A stretch of DNA of 64,000 nucleotides, taken from Xenopus tropicalis. Its lineage: Eukaryota > Chordata > Amphibia > Anura > Pipidae. The stretch covers positions 2,606,964 to 2,670,963 of the forward strand of contig NC_030680.2 in the NCBI RefSeq assembly GCF_000004195.4. Reading direction: 5' to 3'. Below, one piece after another: positions 34,600-44,515 of this stretch. The notes under the pieces are model-generated. The model had not been told where the DNA came from, made no database searches, and saw nothing but the letters and a program-made list of their open reading frames with translations. Each line of letters opens with the position of its first letter. The first letter of the stretch is position 1. A program made the position numbers and the translations under genes.

Positions 34600-35945
34600 G
34601 GTCTGCCATCTGCATCCCGTTCCTTTAGACTCGCCCTCTGGATCCTGTTCCTTTAGACTCCCCATCTGGATCCTGTTCCTTTAGACTCTCCATCTGGATC
34701 CTGTTCCTTTAGACTCCCCATCTGGAACCTGTTCCTTTAGACTCCCCATCTGGAACCTGTTCCTTTACACTCTTCATCTGGAACCTGTTCCTTTAGCCTC
34801 CCCATCTGGATCCTGTTCCTTTAGCCTCTACATCTGGATCCTGTTCCTTTAGATTCTCCATCTGGAACCTGTTCCTATAGACTCTCCATCTGGATCCTGT
34901 TCCTATAGACTCTCCATCTGGATCCTGTTCCTTTAGACTCTCCATCTGGATCCTGTTCCTTTAGCCTCTCCATCTGGAGCCTGTTCCTTTAGACTCTCCA
35001 TCTGGATCCTGTTCCTATAGACTCTCCATCTGGAACCTGTTCCTTTAGACTCTCCATCTGGATCCTGTTCCTATAGACTCTCCATCTGGAACCTGTTCCT
35101 TTAGACTCTCCATCTGGATCCTGTTCCTTTAGCCTCTCCATCTGGATACTGTTCCTTTAGACTCCCCATCTGGATCCTGTTCCTTTAGCCTCTCCATCTG
35201 GATCCTGTTCCTTTAGACTCCCCATCTGGATTCTGTTCCTTTAGCCTCTCCATCTGGATCCTGTTCCTTTAGACTCTCCATCTGGAACCTGTTCCTTTAG
35301 CCTCCCCATCTGGATCCTGTTCCTTTAGCCTCTCCATCTGGATCCTGTTCCTTTAGACTCTCCATCTGGAACCTGTTCCTTTAGACTCTCCATCTGGAAC
35401 CTGTTCCTATAGACTCTCCATCTGGATCCTGTTCCTATAGACTCTCCATCTGGAACCTGTTCCTTTAGACTCTCCATCTGGATCCTGTTCCTTTAGACTC
35501 TCCATCTGGATCCTGTTCCTTTAGACTCCCCATCTGGATCCTGTTCCTATAGGCTCTCCATCTAGAACCTGTTCCTTTAGACTCCCCATCTGGATCCTGT
35601 TCCTTTAGACTCCCCATCTGGACCCTGTTCCTTTAGACTCTCCATCTGGAACCTGTTCCTTTAGACTCCCCATCTGGATCCTGTTCCTTTAGACTCCCCA
35701 TCTGGACCCTGTTCCTTTAGACTCTCCATCTGGAACCTGTTCCTTTAGACTCCCCATCTGGATCCTGTTCCTTTAGACTCCCCATCTGGACCCTGTTCCT
35801 TTAGACTCCCCATCTGGACCCTGTTCCTTTAGACTCCCCATCTGGATCCTGTTCCTTTAGACTCCCCATCTGGACCCTGTTCCTTTAGACTCTCCATCTG
35901 GATCCTGTTCTTTTAGACTCTCCACCTTGAACAGGTTCCTGAGGC
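34600..35945 (+). repeat. 28-bp tandem array
   Basis: About 48 copies of TTTAGACTCTCCATCTGGAT plus CCTGTTCC. Two dimorphic sites (CTCTCC/CTCCCC and GGATCC/GGAACC) mix along the array. AGTCTAGAATCTGTGTT flanks the array at 34472 and again at 35970, so the array may have expanded inside an older direct repeat. Confidence 0.96.
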
Positions 35946-36282
35946 CTTGTCCCTAGAGTATGAGGCCTGCAGTCTAGAATCTGTGTTGCTTAATCTAGAA
36001 TATGTGCCTAAATCCTCTGATTTGCTGAGTTCCGTATCTCAGAACTACAAGACCCCAATGGGAACGAAACCCATTTCTGCCCGCGTCGCTCTAGGGATTG
36101 TGGCTTTTTGCTGAACACGGTTTCCGAATTAATTGTCTTATTTAATATTTCAAGGTCTGAGCTCTCTGTTTGCGAGACCTTCACCTCAGATGCCCCGTGA
36201 CACTCACTGTACATTGCGAGAGGCATCCGAGGGGAGCGAGTGGGGTAGAACATTCTATTTCCCAACATAATGCTGATATTTG

Positions 36283-36284
<2 letters not shown>
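35946..36284. promoter_or_regulatory. unique spacer, possible conserved non-coding element
   Basis: 36110-36180 (GGTTTCCGAATTAATTGTCT, ATTTAATATTTCAAGG) is homeodomain-site-like. Inference only. Confidence 0.25.

Positions 36285-36342
<58 letters not shown>
36285..36342. repeat. (AT)29 microsatellite
   Basis: An uninterrupted AT dinucleotide run of about 58 bp; expected to be highly polymorphic and able to extrude as a cruciform. Confidence 0.97.
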
Positions 36343-36349
<7 letters not shown>

Positions 36350-36463
36350 GTCTCTAGGGCAGGAAGAAAAGAGTGCAGTATATAATATCTTCCCCCCAGT
36401 GTAAATCTATTATTGCATTTCAATTACTGTTCCATGCAATTCTATTGGTGCGTTTGTGCCCAG

Positions 36464-36915
36464 CTTAAAGGGAAAGTTCACCTTTACATTCAATTTTAGT
36501 AGAACATATACACTGAAATTCTGGTTTTCATTTTTTTACTTTTTTTGTCTGACCTTTCTGTTATTTAACTGTTTGTTTAAATTCTCTCCCGTTTGAAATG
36601 TCACCAGCTATCTGGTTGCTAGGATCTTGTTTACCTTAGCAACCAGGCAGTAGTTTAAATAAGATACTGGAATATGAAGAGGACAGGGAGGTAATAGAAA
36701 TATCTGGAATAAGAAGTAACAATAATAATTAAACTGGAGCCTCACAGAGCAATGGTTATTTGGCTGCCGGGGTCAGTGACCCCCATTTGAAAGCTGCAAA
36801 GAGTCAGAAGAAGAAGGGAAATAACACAACAATTATACAAAATAAATAATGAAGACCAATTGCAAAGTTGCTTGGAATAGAACATTCTATAACACATTAA
36901 AAGTTAATGTAAAGG
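36464..36915 (+). mobile_element. T2-type MITE, left half of a palindrome
   Basis: Begins TTAAAGGGAAAGTTCACC and carries CTATCTGGTTGCTAGGA, CTGGAGCCTCACAGAGCAAT, CCGGGGTCAGTGACCCCC, GACCAATTGCAAAGTTGCTT and AACACATTAAAAGTTAATGT. It joins directly to an inverted copy. Confidence 0.75.
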
Positions 36916-37318
36916 TGAACCAGTTCTAAGCAACTTTTCAATTGGTCTCCATTATTTATTTTTTATAGTTTTTTAATTATTTGCTTCTTTTTTTTTCTAA
37001 CTCAAATGGGTGTCACTGACCCCGGCAGCCAAACCCTATTGCTCTGTGAGGCTCCAGTTTTATTGTTATTGTTACTTTTTATTCCATATCTTTCTATTCA
37101 GCCCCTCCCCTATTCATATACCTGCCTCTCATTCAAACCACTCCCTGGTTGCTAAGGTAATTTGAACCCTAGCAACCAGATACCTGCTGAACAAAAAAGG
37201 GAAATAGCTAAAAAAAAACTACAAGTAATAAAATAATGAAGACCAACTGCAAATTGTCTCAGAATATCGCTCCCTACATCGTACTGAACGTTAACTGAAA
37301 GCTGAACTTCCCCTTTAA
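36905..37318 (-). mobile_element. T2-type MITE, right half of a palindrome
   Basis: The same landmarks appear reversed: CAACTTTTCAATTGGTCTCC, GTGTCACTGACCCCGGCAGC, CTCTGTGAGGCTCCAGTTTT, CCCTAGCAACCAG, and the terminus TTCCCCTTTAA at 37318. Confidence 0.75.
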
Positions 37319-37665
37319 TATAAAACCAAAAAGCTTTAAACCCAATTTCACGCGGCGTGAAGTCATATAATCCGATTCCCCTAAGTGGTTCCAGAACCAT
37401 CGCCCAAGTGTTGGACCCGACTCAGTTTCCCTTTTTGCGTTTGGAGTTGGGACAGAAAGTAAGAACTTAATTGTCTGGGATTTAGGGCTATTTTTTTGGT
37501 TTAATTGCCCCGCTGGGAGGCAAACTCATTGCAGATTTGGTTTCTCCGTAGCGCGGAGGCGTCGCGTCTTGGGGGCCCCGTACAATCTCCAGCCGTCGCT
37601 TGTTCATGGTTCCCACTGTCAGTTTTACCGGCCGGATTTTTATTGGGTTTATGCCCTAAACCCAG
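37319..37665. other. unique spacer
   Basis: About 345 bp of complex sequence (AAGAACTTAATTGTCTGGG, GGTTTAATTGCCCCGC). It may be conserved non-coding DNA; no gene. Confidence 0.35.
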
Positions 37666-38084
37666 TTTTTAGGGTTCAGCTGAACCCCAGAATCCACCCC
37701 AAGGGATTCGGCTGAATACTGAACCGAATCCAAATCCTAAATCCTAGATTCGGTGCATCCCTAATTTTTCGGATTCGGCCGAATCCTTCGTAAGAGATTT
37801 GGCGGAATACTGAATTTGAATCCTCATTAGCATATGCTAATTAGGATCCGGAAGGGGTTAAACGTCGGAGCTCTCGGCGGCGGTTGGGAATAATTCCGGC
37901 TCAGTTGTGATGCTTCCCCGGTTAAACGCGGTTATTTAAGTCGGATTACACCCCGTCGAACTGAATCCAAACCCTAATTATAATAAATTATCATATGCTA
38001 ATTAGGAGTCGGATTTGATTCGGCCGGAAAAAAAAAAAATCCGAATCCCAAACCGAATCCTGGATTCGGTGCCTCCCTAATTTA
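37666..38084 (+). mobile_element. overlapping hAT-like MITE copies
   Basis: Two right ends (GATTCGGTGCATCCCTA ending 37763, GATTCGGTGCCTCCCTA ending 38079) and arms with GCATATGCTAATTAGG show at least two stacked copies. The younger one contains a foreign segment at 37875-37957 that reappears inverted at 38634-38712. Confidence 0.65.
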
Positions 38085-38612
38085 TAGAGATTCCCCAATT
38101 CACTTTTTTCGGATTCGCCCGAACCCTGAATCCTTCCTAAAAGATTTGGCCGAATCTGAATACTAATTAGCATATGCTAATTAGGTTACGTAAGGGTTAA
38201 TCGTCGCTGCGCGTTGGATGCCGGCAACATTTTTTAACTTCAGTGTTTACATTAGAGATGCACCAAACCCAGTTTTTTGGGGTCGATCGAACCCCCGAAT
38301 CCATCCTGAGGGACTTGGCTGAACTGAATCCAAATCCTAATTAGAATAAATTAGCATATGCTAATTAGGACCCGGAAGTGGTTAAAAAAACGGTTTCCCC
38401 CGAACATTTAACCCTTCCAAATGCTAATTTGTGCTAATTTGGATTAGATTCTGGCCGAATACCGAACCGAATCCTGGATTTGCCCGAATCTCTAGTTTAC
38501 ATGAGAAAAAAATCACGTGAATTTTAGGATTTGGATTTGGTTTGGTCAGGAGCGTTGGTTTGGGTGAAAATGGGCGAATCCCGAACTGAATCCTGGATTC
38601 GGTGCATCCCTG
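38085..38612 (+). mobile_element. hAT-like MITE hosting a nested copy
   Basis: The outer copy starts TAGAGATTCCCCAATTC and ends GGATTCGGTGCATCCCTG. Its centre has the perfect palindrome TAATTAGCATATGCTAATTA. It is split at GTTTACAT by the 38253-38494 copy; after the split it resumes with ATGAGAAAAAAATCACGTGA. Confidence 0.7.
38253..38494 (+). mobile_element. nested hAT-like MITE with perfect 8-bp target duplication
   Basis: The left end TAGAGATGCACCAAACCC and the decayed right end CCGAATCTCTA are flanked on both sides by GTTTACAT (38245-38252 and 38495-38502), an exact 8-bp target duplication. Family landmarks GCATATGCTAATTAGGACC and GGCCGAATACCGAACCG are present. Confidence 0.78.
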
Positions 38613-38699
38613 GATATTTAGCAGTGAGGGGCGGGGTTTAATCCGATTTACGTAACTGCGTTTAACCGGGATTAAAATCCCAATTGAGCCGTAATTATT

Positions 38700-39375
38700 C
38701 CCAACAGCTGCTCTGAAAGGGGTCACCGGTGCCGCCGCCGCCGCCATAGGTGCCGAGTATAAAGCTGACAGGCCAAACCGCGTTAGGAAGGACCCGCTGG
38801 GTCGGGGGGCGCCGGTGCTGCCGCCATAGTCTCGCCCTACGGCTCTGAGTATAAAGCCGATAGGCCAAACCGCGTTAGGAAGGACCCGCTGGGTCGGGGG
38901 TCACCGGTGCTGCTGCCATAGTCTCGCCCTACGGTGCCAAGTATAAAGCCGACAGGCCAAACCGCGTTAGGAAGGACCTGCTGGGTCGGAGGTCACCGGT
39001 GCCGCTGCCATAGTCTCGCCCTACGGCGCCGAGTATAAAGCCAACAGGCCAAACCGCGTTAGGAAGGACCCGCTCGGTTGGGGGTCACCGGTGCCGCCGC
39101 CATAGTCTCGCCCTACGGCTCTGAGTATAAAGCCGACAGGCCAAACTGCATTAGGAAGGACCCGCTGGGTCGGGGGTCACCGGTGCCGCCGCCAAAGTCT
39201 CGCCCTACGGTGCCAAGTATAAAGCCGACAGGCTAAACCGCGTTAGGAAGGACCTGCTGGGTCGGGGGGCCCCGGTGCCGCCACCATAGTCTCGCCCTAT
39301 GGCTCCGAGTATAATGCCGACAGGCCAAACCGCGTTAGGAAGGACCCGCTGGGTCGGGGGGCCCCGGTGGCGCCG
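38700..39375 (+). repeat. 92-bp CpG-rich tandem array
   Basis: About 7.3 copies with exact 92-bp spacing: the AAACCGCG landmark lies at 38775, 38867, 38959, 39051, 39143, 39235 and 39327. Each unit has GTATAAAGCCGACAGGCC, GTTAGGAAGGACCCGCTGGG and GTCTCGCCCTACGG. It is rich in CpG and GCC triplets. Confidence 0.96.
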
Positions 39376-39970
39376 CAGCCTTGTCTTCCTCATTATAAAA
39401 TGCATGTTTATAAAGTTCCGCCGCGCATCCAATTCCCAATTCACTTATATCAGCAAGACTTAACTTGCTCATTAATCTAAATTCTTTTGCAACTTTAATC
39501 TACATGTTTAATTAATCATAAAATGAGGCGGTAAGTAATTTCGGCGCTGTGTGGCTTATTATCCGATGGATTTAATCACTCTTCTGTGAGCTCATTTGAA
39601 AACACCTGAAGATGTCGAGAGCGCTTTGAATAAGCATAAATTATTCTTTGTCAGTCTCCTTCACTCAACTAATAAGATATTTATTTAGAAGCGACCTGTT
39701 TGTCATTCCCTCGTCTTCGCCCGCGCCTTTACACGCGTTACACAATTGCCGACAGATGGGATTCACGGCGTGGCCCCCCCTGAAGGGGAATGATAGGGGG
39801 GGGGGTTATTTAATTCATTTCTCTTATTTACAACTAATTAAACCTTGTCATTTTTGTTTTAATGAGAATAACCCCCGGCTATTCAGCGAGCGGCGCTAAA
39901 AGATCCTGAAATGTATAATATAGATTGGCGGCTCAGTCGGAGCAGAGCGGTCGCAGCGCCACTTTTTTAT
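39376..39970. promoter_or_regulatory. possible conserved non-coding element
   Basis: Contains CTCATTAATCTAAATTC, ATGTTTAATTAATCATAAAA, AAGCATAAATTATTC, ACAACTAATTAAACC and TTTTAATGAG, a dense set of homeodomain-type cores in otherwise unique DNA. This is one of the best regulatory candidates in the window. The small frame at 39648-39899 is not coding evidence. Confidence 0.4.
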
Positions 39971-40171
39971 TTTAGCTTCAAAAAAAAAAAAATTCTATTC
40001 CCTCTACTGCTATTTATTTTATTTATTTTATTTATTTTTATATCAAATATCTATTTTTTAATGTCATGACTCTCATTTATTGTTTGGAAATCGCATGAAT
40101 TGTTTGCAACACAGTGACATGACCTGTTATCCAGAATGCGCGGGAGCTTTCCAGTCATTTAGATCGACATA
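39971..40171. other. AT-rich spacer
   Basis: An A-run at 39981-39991 and TTTAT repeats at 40011-40040, then unique sequence. Confidence 0.5.
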
Positions 40172-40507
40172 CCTTAAGCCTAATCATTTAACCATGAAAT
40201 AAACCCAATAGGGCTGTTCTGCCCCAATAAGGGGTAATTATATCTTAGTTGGGATCAAGTACAGGTACTGTTTTATTATTACAGAGAAAAGGGAATCATT
40301 TAACCATGAAATAAACCCAATAGGGCTGTTCTGCCCCAATAAGGGGTAATTATATCTTAGTTGGGATCAAGTACAGGTACTGTTTTATTATTACAGAGAA
40401 AATGGAATCATTTAACCATTAAATAAACCCAATAGGGCTGTTCTGCCCCAATAAGGGGTAATTATATCTTAGTTGGGATCAAGTACAGGTACTGTTTTAT
40501 TATTACA
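40172..40507 (-). repeat. 112-bp MITE-internal tandem array, locus 2 (inverted)
   Basis: Three copies of the reverse complement of the 19138-20416 unit (GGGCTGTTCTGCCCCAATAA, TTAGTTGGGATCAAGTACAG). The sequence continues past the array into AATATTAAAATG and ATAATGGAGTC, which I take to be more of the parent element. Confidence 0.93.
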
Positions 40508-41150
40508 GAATATTAAAATGTAAATTAATTATAATGGAGTCAATCTGTTTTTCCTATGGGGCTAGCCATATTCTTCATTTCCCAGGGTGCCACAGCTATG
40601 TGACCTGTGCTCTGATAAACTTCAGTCTCACTTTACTGCTGCGCTGCAAGTTGGAGTGATATCCCCCCCCCTCACCCCCAGCAGCCAATCAGCAGAACAA
40701 TGGGAAGGGAGCAAGATAGCAGCTCCCAGTAGATATCAGAATAGCACTCAATAGTAAGAAATCCAAGTCCGGCTTGGGACTCCTCCAGTTACATGGGAGT
40801 AGGAGAAACAATAGGTTAGCTGAAAGCAGTTCTAATGTGTAGCGCTGGCTGAAAGCTCAGACTCAGGCACAAGGCACTGAGATGGCGCCTACACACCAAT
40901 ATTACAGCTACAAATACATTTGTTGGTTGAAGAATAAAAGGTTAAATGGCAGAGGGAATTATTTGCTGTGTAACAGGGTCATTTAGAGATAAATAGTGCC
41001 CCTTAAATATCATGGCAGGGTCCCTGGGAATCTCCCCCAAAGACTCAGTGATATAATAAGAAAAACAAATCTTTGTAACTTCCCGATATGCACGACAATA
41101 AACAAATTATTAATACAATTTATTTCATGGAAAAATGTTCTTAGTTCCCC
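40508..41150 (+). mobile_element. dispersed frog repeat
   Basis: CTATGGGGCTAGCCATATTC, TTTCCCAGGGTGCCACAGCT, AGCAGCCAATCAGCAGAACA, AATAGCACTCAATAGTAAGA and CCTACACACCAATATTACAG match a dispersed Xenopus repeat as I remember it. It ends at TTCCCCTTTAAACCC (about 41150). Transposon class is not determined. Confidence 0.5.
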
Positions 41151-41699
41151 TTTAAACCCTCAGAGAAAGAGAATGAATAAAATCCGAGCGCTCTTGATAC
41201 GCACGAGATAACAAAGGCATCAATATTTATGGTGGGAAATAATTAAAATTTCAAAAAAAGTGGCATTTGATAATTAATAATAGATTTCCCGCCCGCTGCC
41301 TGCACAGGAGGCTCGTTAATAAGGCCGCGCTAAGTGAGGGCTCCTTAAAACAATGCGCTCGATTGGCTGTGGGAAAGGCATAATTTGAGCGAGATTACAC
41401 GGCTGGAAACAATTATTTTGTTCTCGCTAAATTCTCTCCTCTATATGGTGCGACGGTAAAAATAATGGGAAAATTACCCTCCGCGCCGCAGCCAATATCC
41501 CGTTCCCCCGGCCGCTTTATGGCGCTGCGCCGGCCCCACTAACGAGGCTCATTTAAAATAAATAAATAAAGAATAATGAGAGACAGGTTAGAGCATTAGG
41601 TACACGTGTGCCGAAAGAGTTCTATAAAGTGGCGCTAATGGGGCCGAGGAGAAACGGTAGCAGTTTCCCTTTGGTTGGAGAGTGCGGATACGCGGGTGA
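41151..41699. promoter_or_regulatory. possible conserved non-coding element
   Basis: AAGGCATCAATATTTATGG, TTTGATAATTAATAATAG, CTCGTTAATAAGGCC, GAAACAATTATTTTG and CTCATTTAAAATAAATAAAT lie in unique DNA. The pattern fits a developmental enhancer; conservation is untested. Confidence 0.35.
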
Positions 41700-41707
41700 T
41701 TAATGAC

Positions 41708-42409
41708 TAGTGATGAGCGAATCTGTTCCGTTTCACCGATAAATTCACAAATCTTCAAAAAGATCCGCGAAACAGTGAAAAATTTGCGATACGGCAAAAA
41801 TGTTGTTCTGCCGTGACTATTCTTTTGTCGCACGGCTATTGTTTTGTCACCCGCGGCTATTATTTTGTCACACGGCTATTATTTTGTCGCACGGCTATTG
41901 TTTTGTCGCATGGCTATTGTGTTCTCACCCGCGACTATTATTTCGTCGCCCGCGGCTATTATTTAGTCGCACGGCTATTCTTTTGACGCCCGCGACTATT
42001 CTTTTGTCACACGGCTATTATTTTGTCACCCGCGGCTATTATTTTGTCGCACGGCTATTGTTTTGTCGCATGGCTATTGTTTTGTCGCCCGCGGCTATTA
42101 TTTTGTCGCACGGCTATTATTTTGTCACCCGCGGCTATTATTTTGTCGCCCGCGGCTATTATTTTGTCGCACGGCCATTGTTTTGTCGCATGGCTATTAT
42201 TTTGTCGCCCGCGGCTATTATTTTGTCGCTCGCGGCTATTCTTTTGAAGCCTGCGACTATTCTTTTTTTACGCCGGCGACAATTTTTGGACGTGCGGCGA
42301 AGTTTTCCGCGGCAAATTTTTTCATCTGTTTCACGAAACAATCCGCCAGTGGCGAAACGCGCAAATTCACCGAAAATCCATGTCTGGAGAAACATTTCGC
42401 CCATCACTA
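41708..42409 (+). mobile_element. hAT-type MITE (AGTGATGGGCGAA family) with internal minisatellite
   Basis: The left end TAGTGATGAGCGAATCTG and the right end ATTTCGCCCATCACTA are inverted repeats. TTAATGAC lies immediately outside both ends (41700-41707 and 42410-42417), a perfect 8-bp target duplication. Internal arms carry CGCGAAACAGTG and GGCGAAACGCG. The middle (41812-42255) is an expanded minisatellite. No transposase is present. Confidence 0.8.
41812..42255 (+). repeat. 19/21-bp minisatellite inside the MITE
   Basis: About 22 copies alternating 19-bp CACGGCTATTATTTTGTCG and 21-bp forms beginning CCCGCGGCTATT. Mutated forms (TTTAGTCG, TTTGACGCC, TTTGAAGCC) cluster towards the edges. Confidence 0.93.
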
Positions 42410-42429
42410 TTAATGACCAAAGGGCCGGC

Positions 42430-43070
42430 TTTTTAAATGAAAGGGGCAGAATAATCTGGGAGGCATGGAATGTACCATTCCGGCTCAAATCCCCCCCGCG
42501 GAGGGAGCCTGATCTAAACCCCCTATGGAAAGTGAATTCTGAGCAGAATCGGGCAAATGTGGGTGAAATAATAGCAGAATATAAAGTCACGTGACATCAA
42601 GAGGGTTGGACTCTGCCAGCTGGAATAATGACCCCCATACCAGGGCAGTTTCAGGCAGGGTTCTTACCCTGAACCTCCCCAATCACCAATGAATTTCCCA
42701 CAACACGCATGATGGAGCTGTTATAGTCCCATGTGCTCTGGGAGGTACAATGGTACATTCTAGTGCAAATCCCCCCGCGGAGGGATCCTAATCTAAGCCC
42801 CCTAGGGAAAGGGAATTCTGAGCAGGATCGGGCAAATGTGGGCGGAATAATCATTAACAGGTTCATATAATAATGACCCCCATGCCGGGGCAGTTTCAGG
42901 CAGATATTTTGCCCAGCAATAATGATGCACCATGTACTATTTGCCCCGTGCGGTTGAGTTGCCCACGCCCAAATGCTCTGTGGGTTCTTACCCTGAACCT
43001 CCCCAAACCAATTGCCAACACGCATGATGGAGCTGTTATACACGGAACCTCTGGGGGGTACAATGGTTTC
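42430..43070 (+). repeat. tandem duplication of about 310 bp
   Basis: Copy 1 (about 42445-42745) and copy 2 (about 42746-43065) share CCCCGCGGAGGGA, GAATTCTGAGCAGRATCGGG, AATAATGACCCCCATRCC, GTTCTTACCCTGAACCTCCC and ACACGCATGATGGAGCTGTT. Copy 2 has an additional segment around 42905-42980. Confidence 0.85.
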
Positions 43071-43984
43071 TGGGGTATTTATACATGGGGTACTTAAAAC
43101 AGAGACGCCTTAATTCCAAGGAACCCAATAAATTCTCATCTGTTTTATTTGGCCCTTGTCTCAAATGGAGGAGCAGTCTAACCTCAGAGCAGTCACTCAC
43201 CCCTGTGGGCTCTCTAATAACTCATCCGGCAACTGAAATGCCCCAAACGGAGGGTATTTCTGCACCAGGGGGCAGATACATATATTGATAGAGCTGTGTC
43301 TTACTCAGAGGCTGAAGGATCAATGAAATCATTCCATTCCTGTGCAGCTGTGATCTAATGGAGCTCTCAATTAATTAACGGTTTCAATTAGAAACCTTCC
43401 TTCAAAACGTTATGATCCGGATCAAAAGGATAAGCCTTGAGTTGGGGTGAAGTCTCTGCGACGGAGGGAGCTGGCTGTAATTGGTTCTCAGACGAGGTCC
43501 CTCTAGGGAACGGAGTGTTGCGTGACAGCCGTCTCCCTTCTGCTCCCAGTCTGTCTAATGAGCGTGATGTAGGGGCCCAGGCGCTCACGTTAGCCATGGC
43601 TACCTACGTGCACTATGATAGAGCTCCTGGCTCTGGGGAAACCTCCTTAACGACTTCACCGACAGCCCTGCTGAGAACGATTAGCAGCACCTTCCTCCCC
43701 TAGGGTCTTACTACTGGGAGGAGCCGTTCCTGTAGAATTCTACTCAGGTGCAACCATATAAAGTCCCCTTCCTGCAGATAGTCTTGTGGGGAGGGGAGTC
43801 AAAGCCCCCAGCCAATGTATCTGTAACCAGGACCTGCAAGGAAGGAAATACTGCATCCCATTAGAGCTAAAAATTCCACCAAGCCCTCCAGGAATAAAGC
43901 TCAACCTGGAACTAAGCTGGCCAAACACAAACCCCTAAAATCTGCCCCCTCCAGATCTACATATGGGGTCTTCCCAGTGATCTG
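43071..43984. other. spacer, unresolved
   Basis: Complex sequence. 43430-43740 reads like an old dispersed repeat but I cannot name it. Open frames of 62-92 codons lack recognisable domains. Confidence 0.35.
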
Positions 43985-44515
43985 CTTGACTGATATTTGG
44001 CCAAAAACTGGACAGGTAACTGCCTGTTGGACAAGGACCACATTGTAGGGTTGATATGGTCTTCTCCTGATGGGTCTCACTTGGACCCTAATAAAAACCG
44101 GATTGTTAGCTGTGGTGCCAAATGTTTGGATCATTCTGATTTGGGCCGTTGTGTCGGAGGCTAGATTGGGTATATACAATATATGGGGCAGATCATTTTA
44201 TATTAACCCTTCAACCCCCCTCCCCCACAACAGACCCCTTAAAACCAATACCAATGACTGATATTTGGCTACAAACTGGACAAATACCTGCCAGTTGGAC
44301 AAGGACCACATTGTAGGGTGGATGTGGTCTTCTCCTGATGGGTCTCACTTGGACCCTAATAAAATCTGATCGTTGGCTGTGGTGTCAAATGTTTGGATCA
44401 TCCTGATTTGGCCCGTTGTGTCGGAGGCCAGATTGGGTATATACAATATATGGGGCAGATCATTTTATATTAACCCTTCCAGGCCCCCCCACACAGCAGA
44501 CCCCTAAAAACCAAT
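43985..44515 (+). repeat. tandem duplication of about 260 bp
   Basis: GACTGATATTTGGC, GTTGGACAAGGACCACATTG, GGTCTTCTCCTGATGGGTCT and GGGTATATACAATATATGGG occur in copy 1 (about 43988-44215) and copy 2 (about 44255-44475). Divergence is around 8-10 percent by eye. It resembles a dispersed frog DNA element. Confidence 0.85.
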
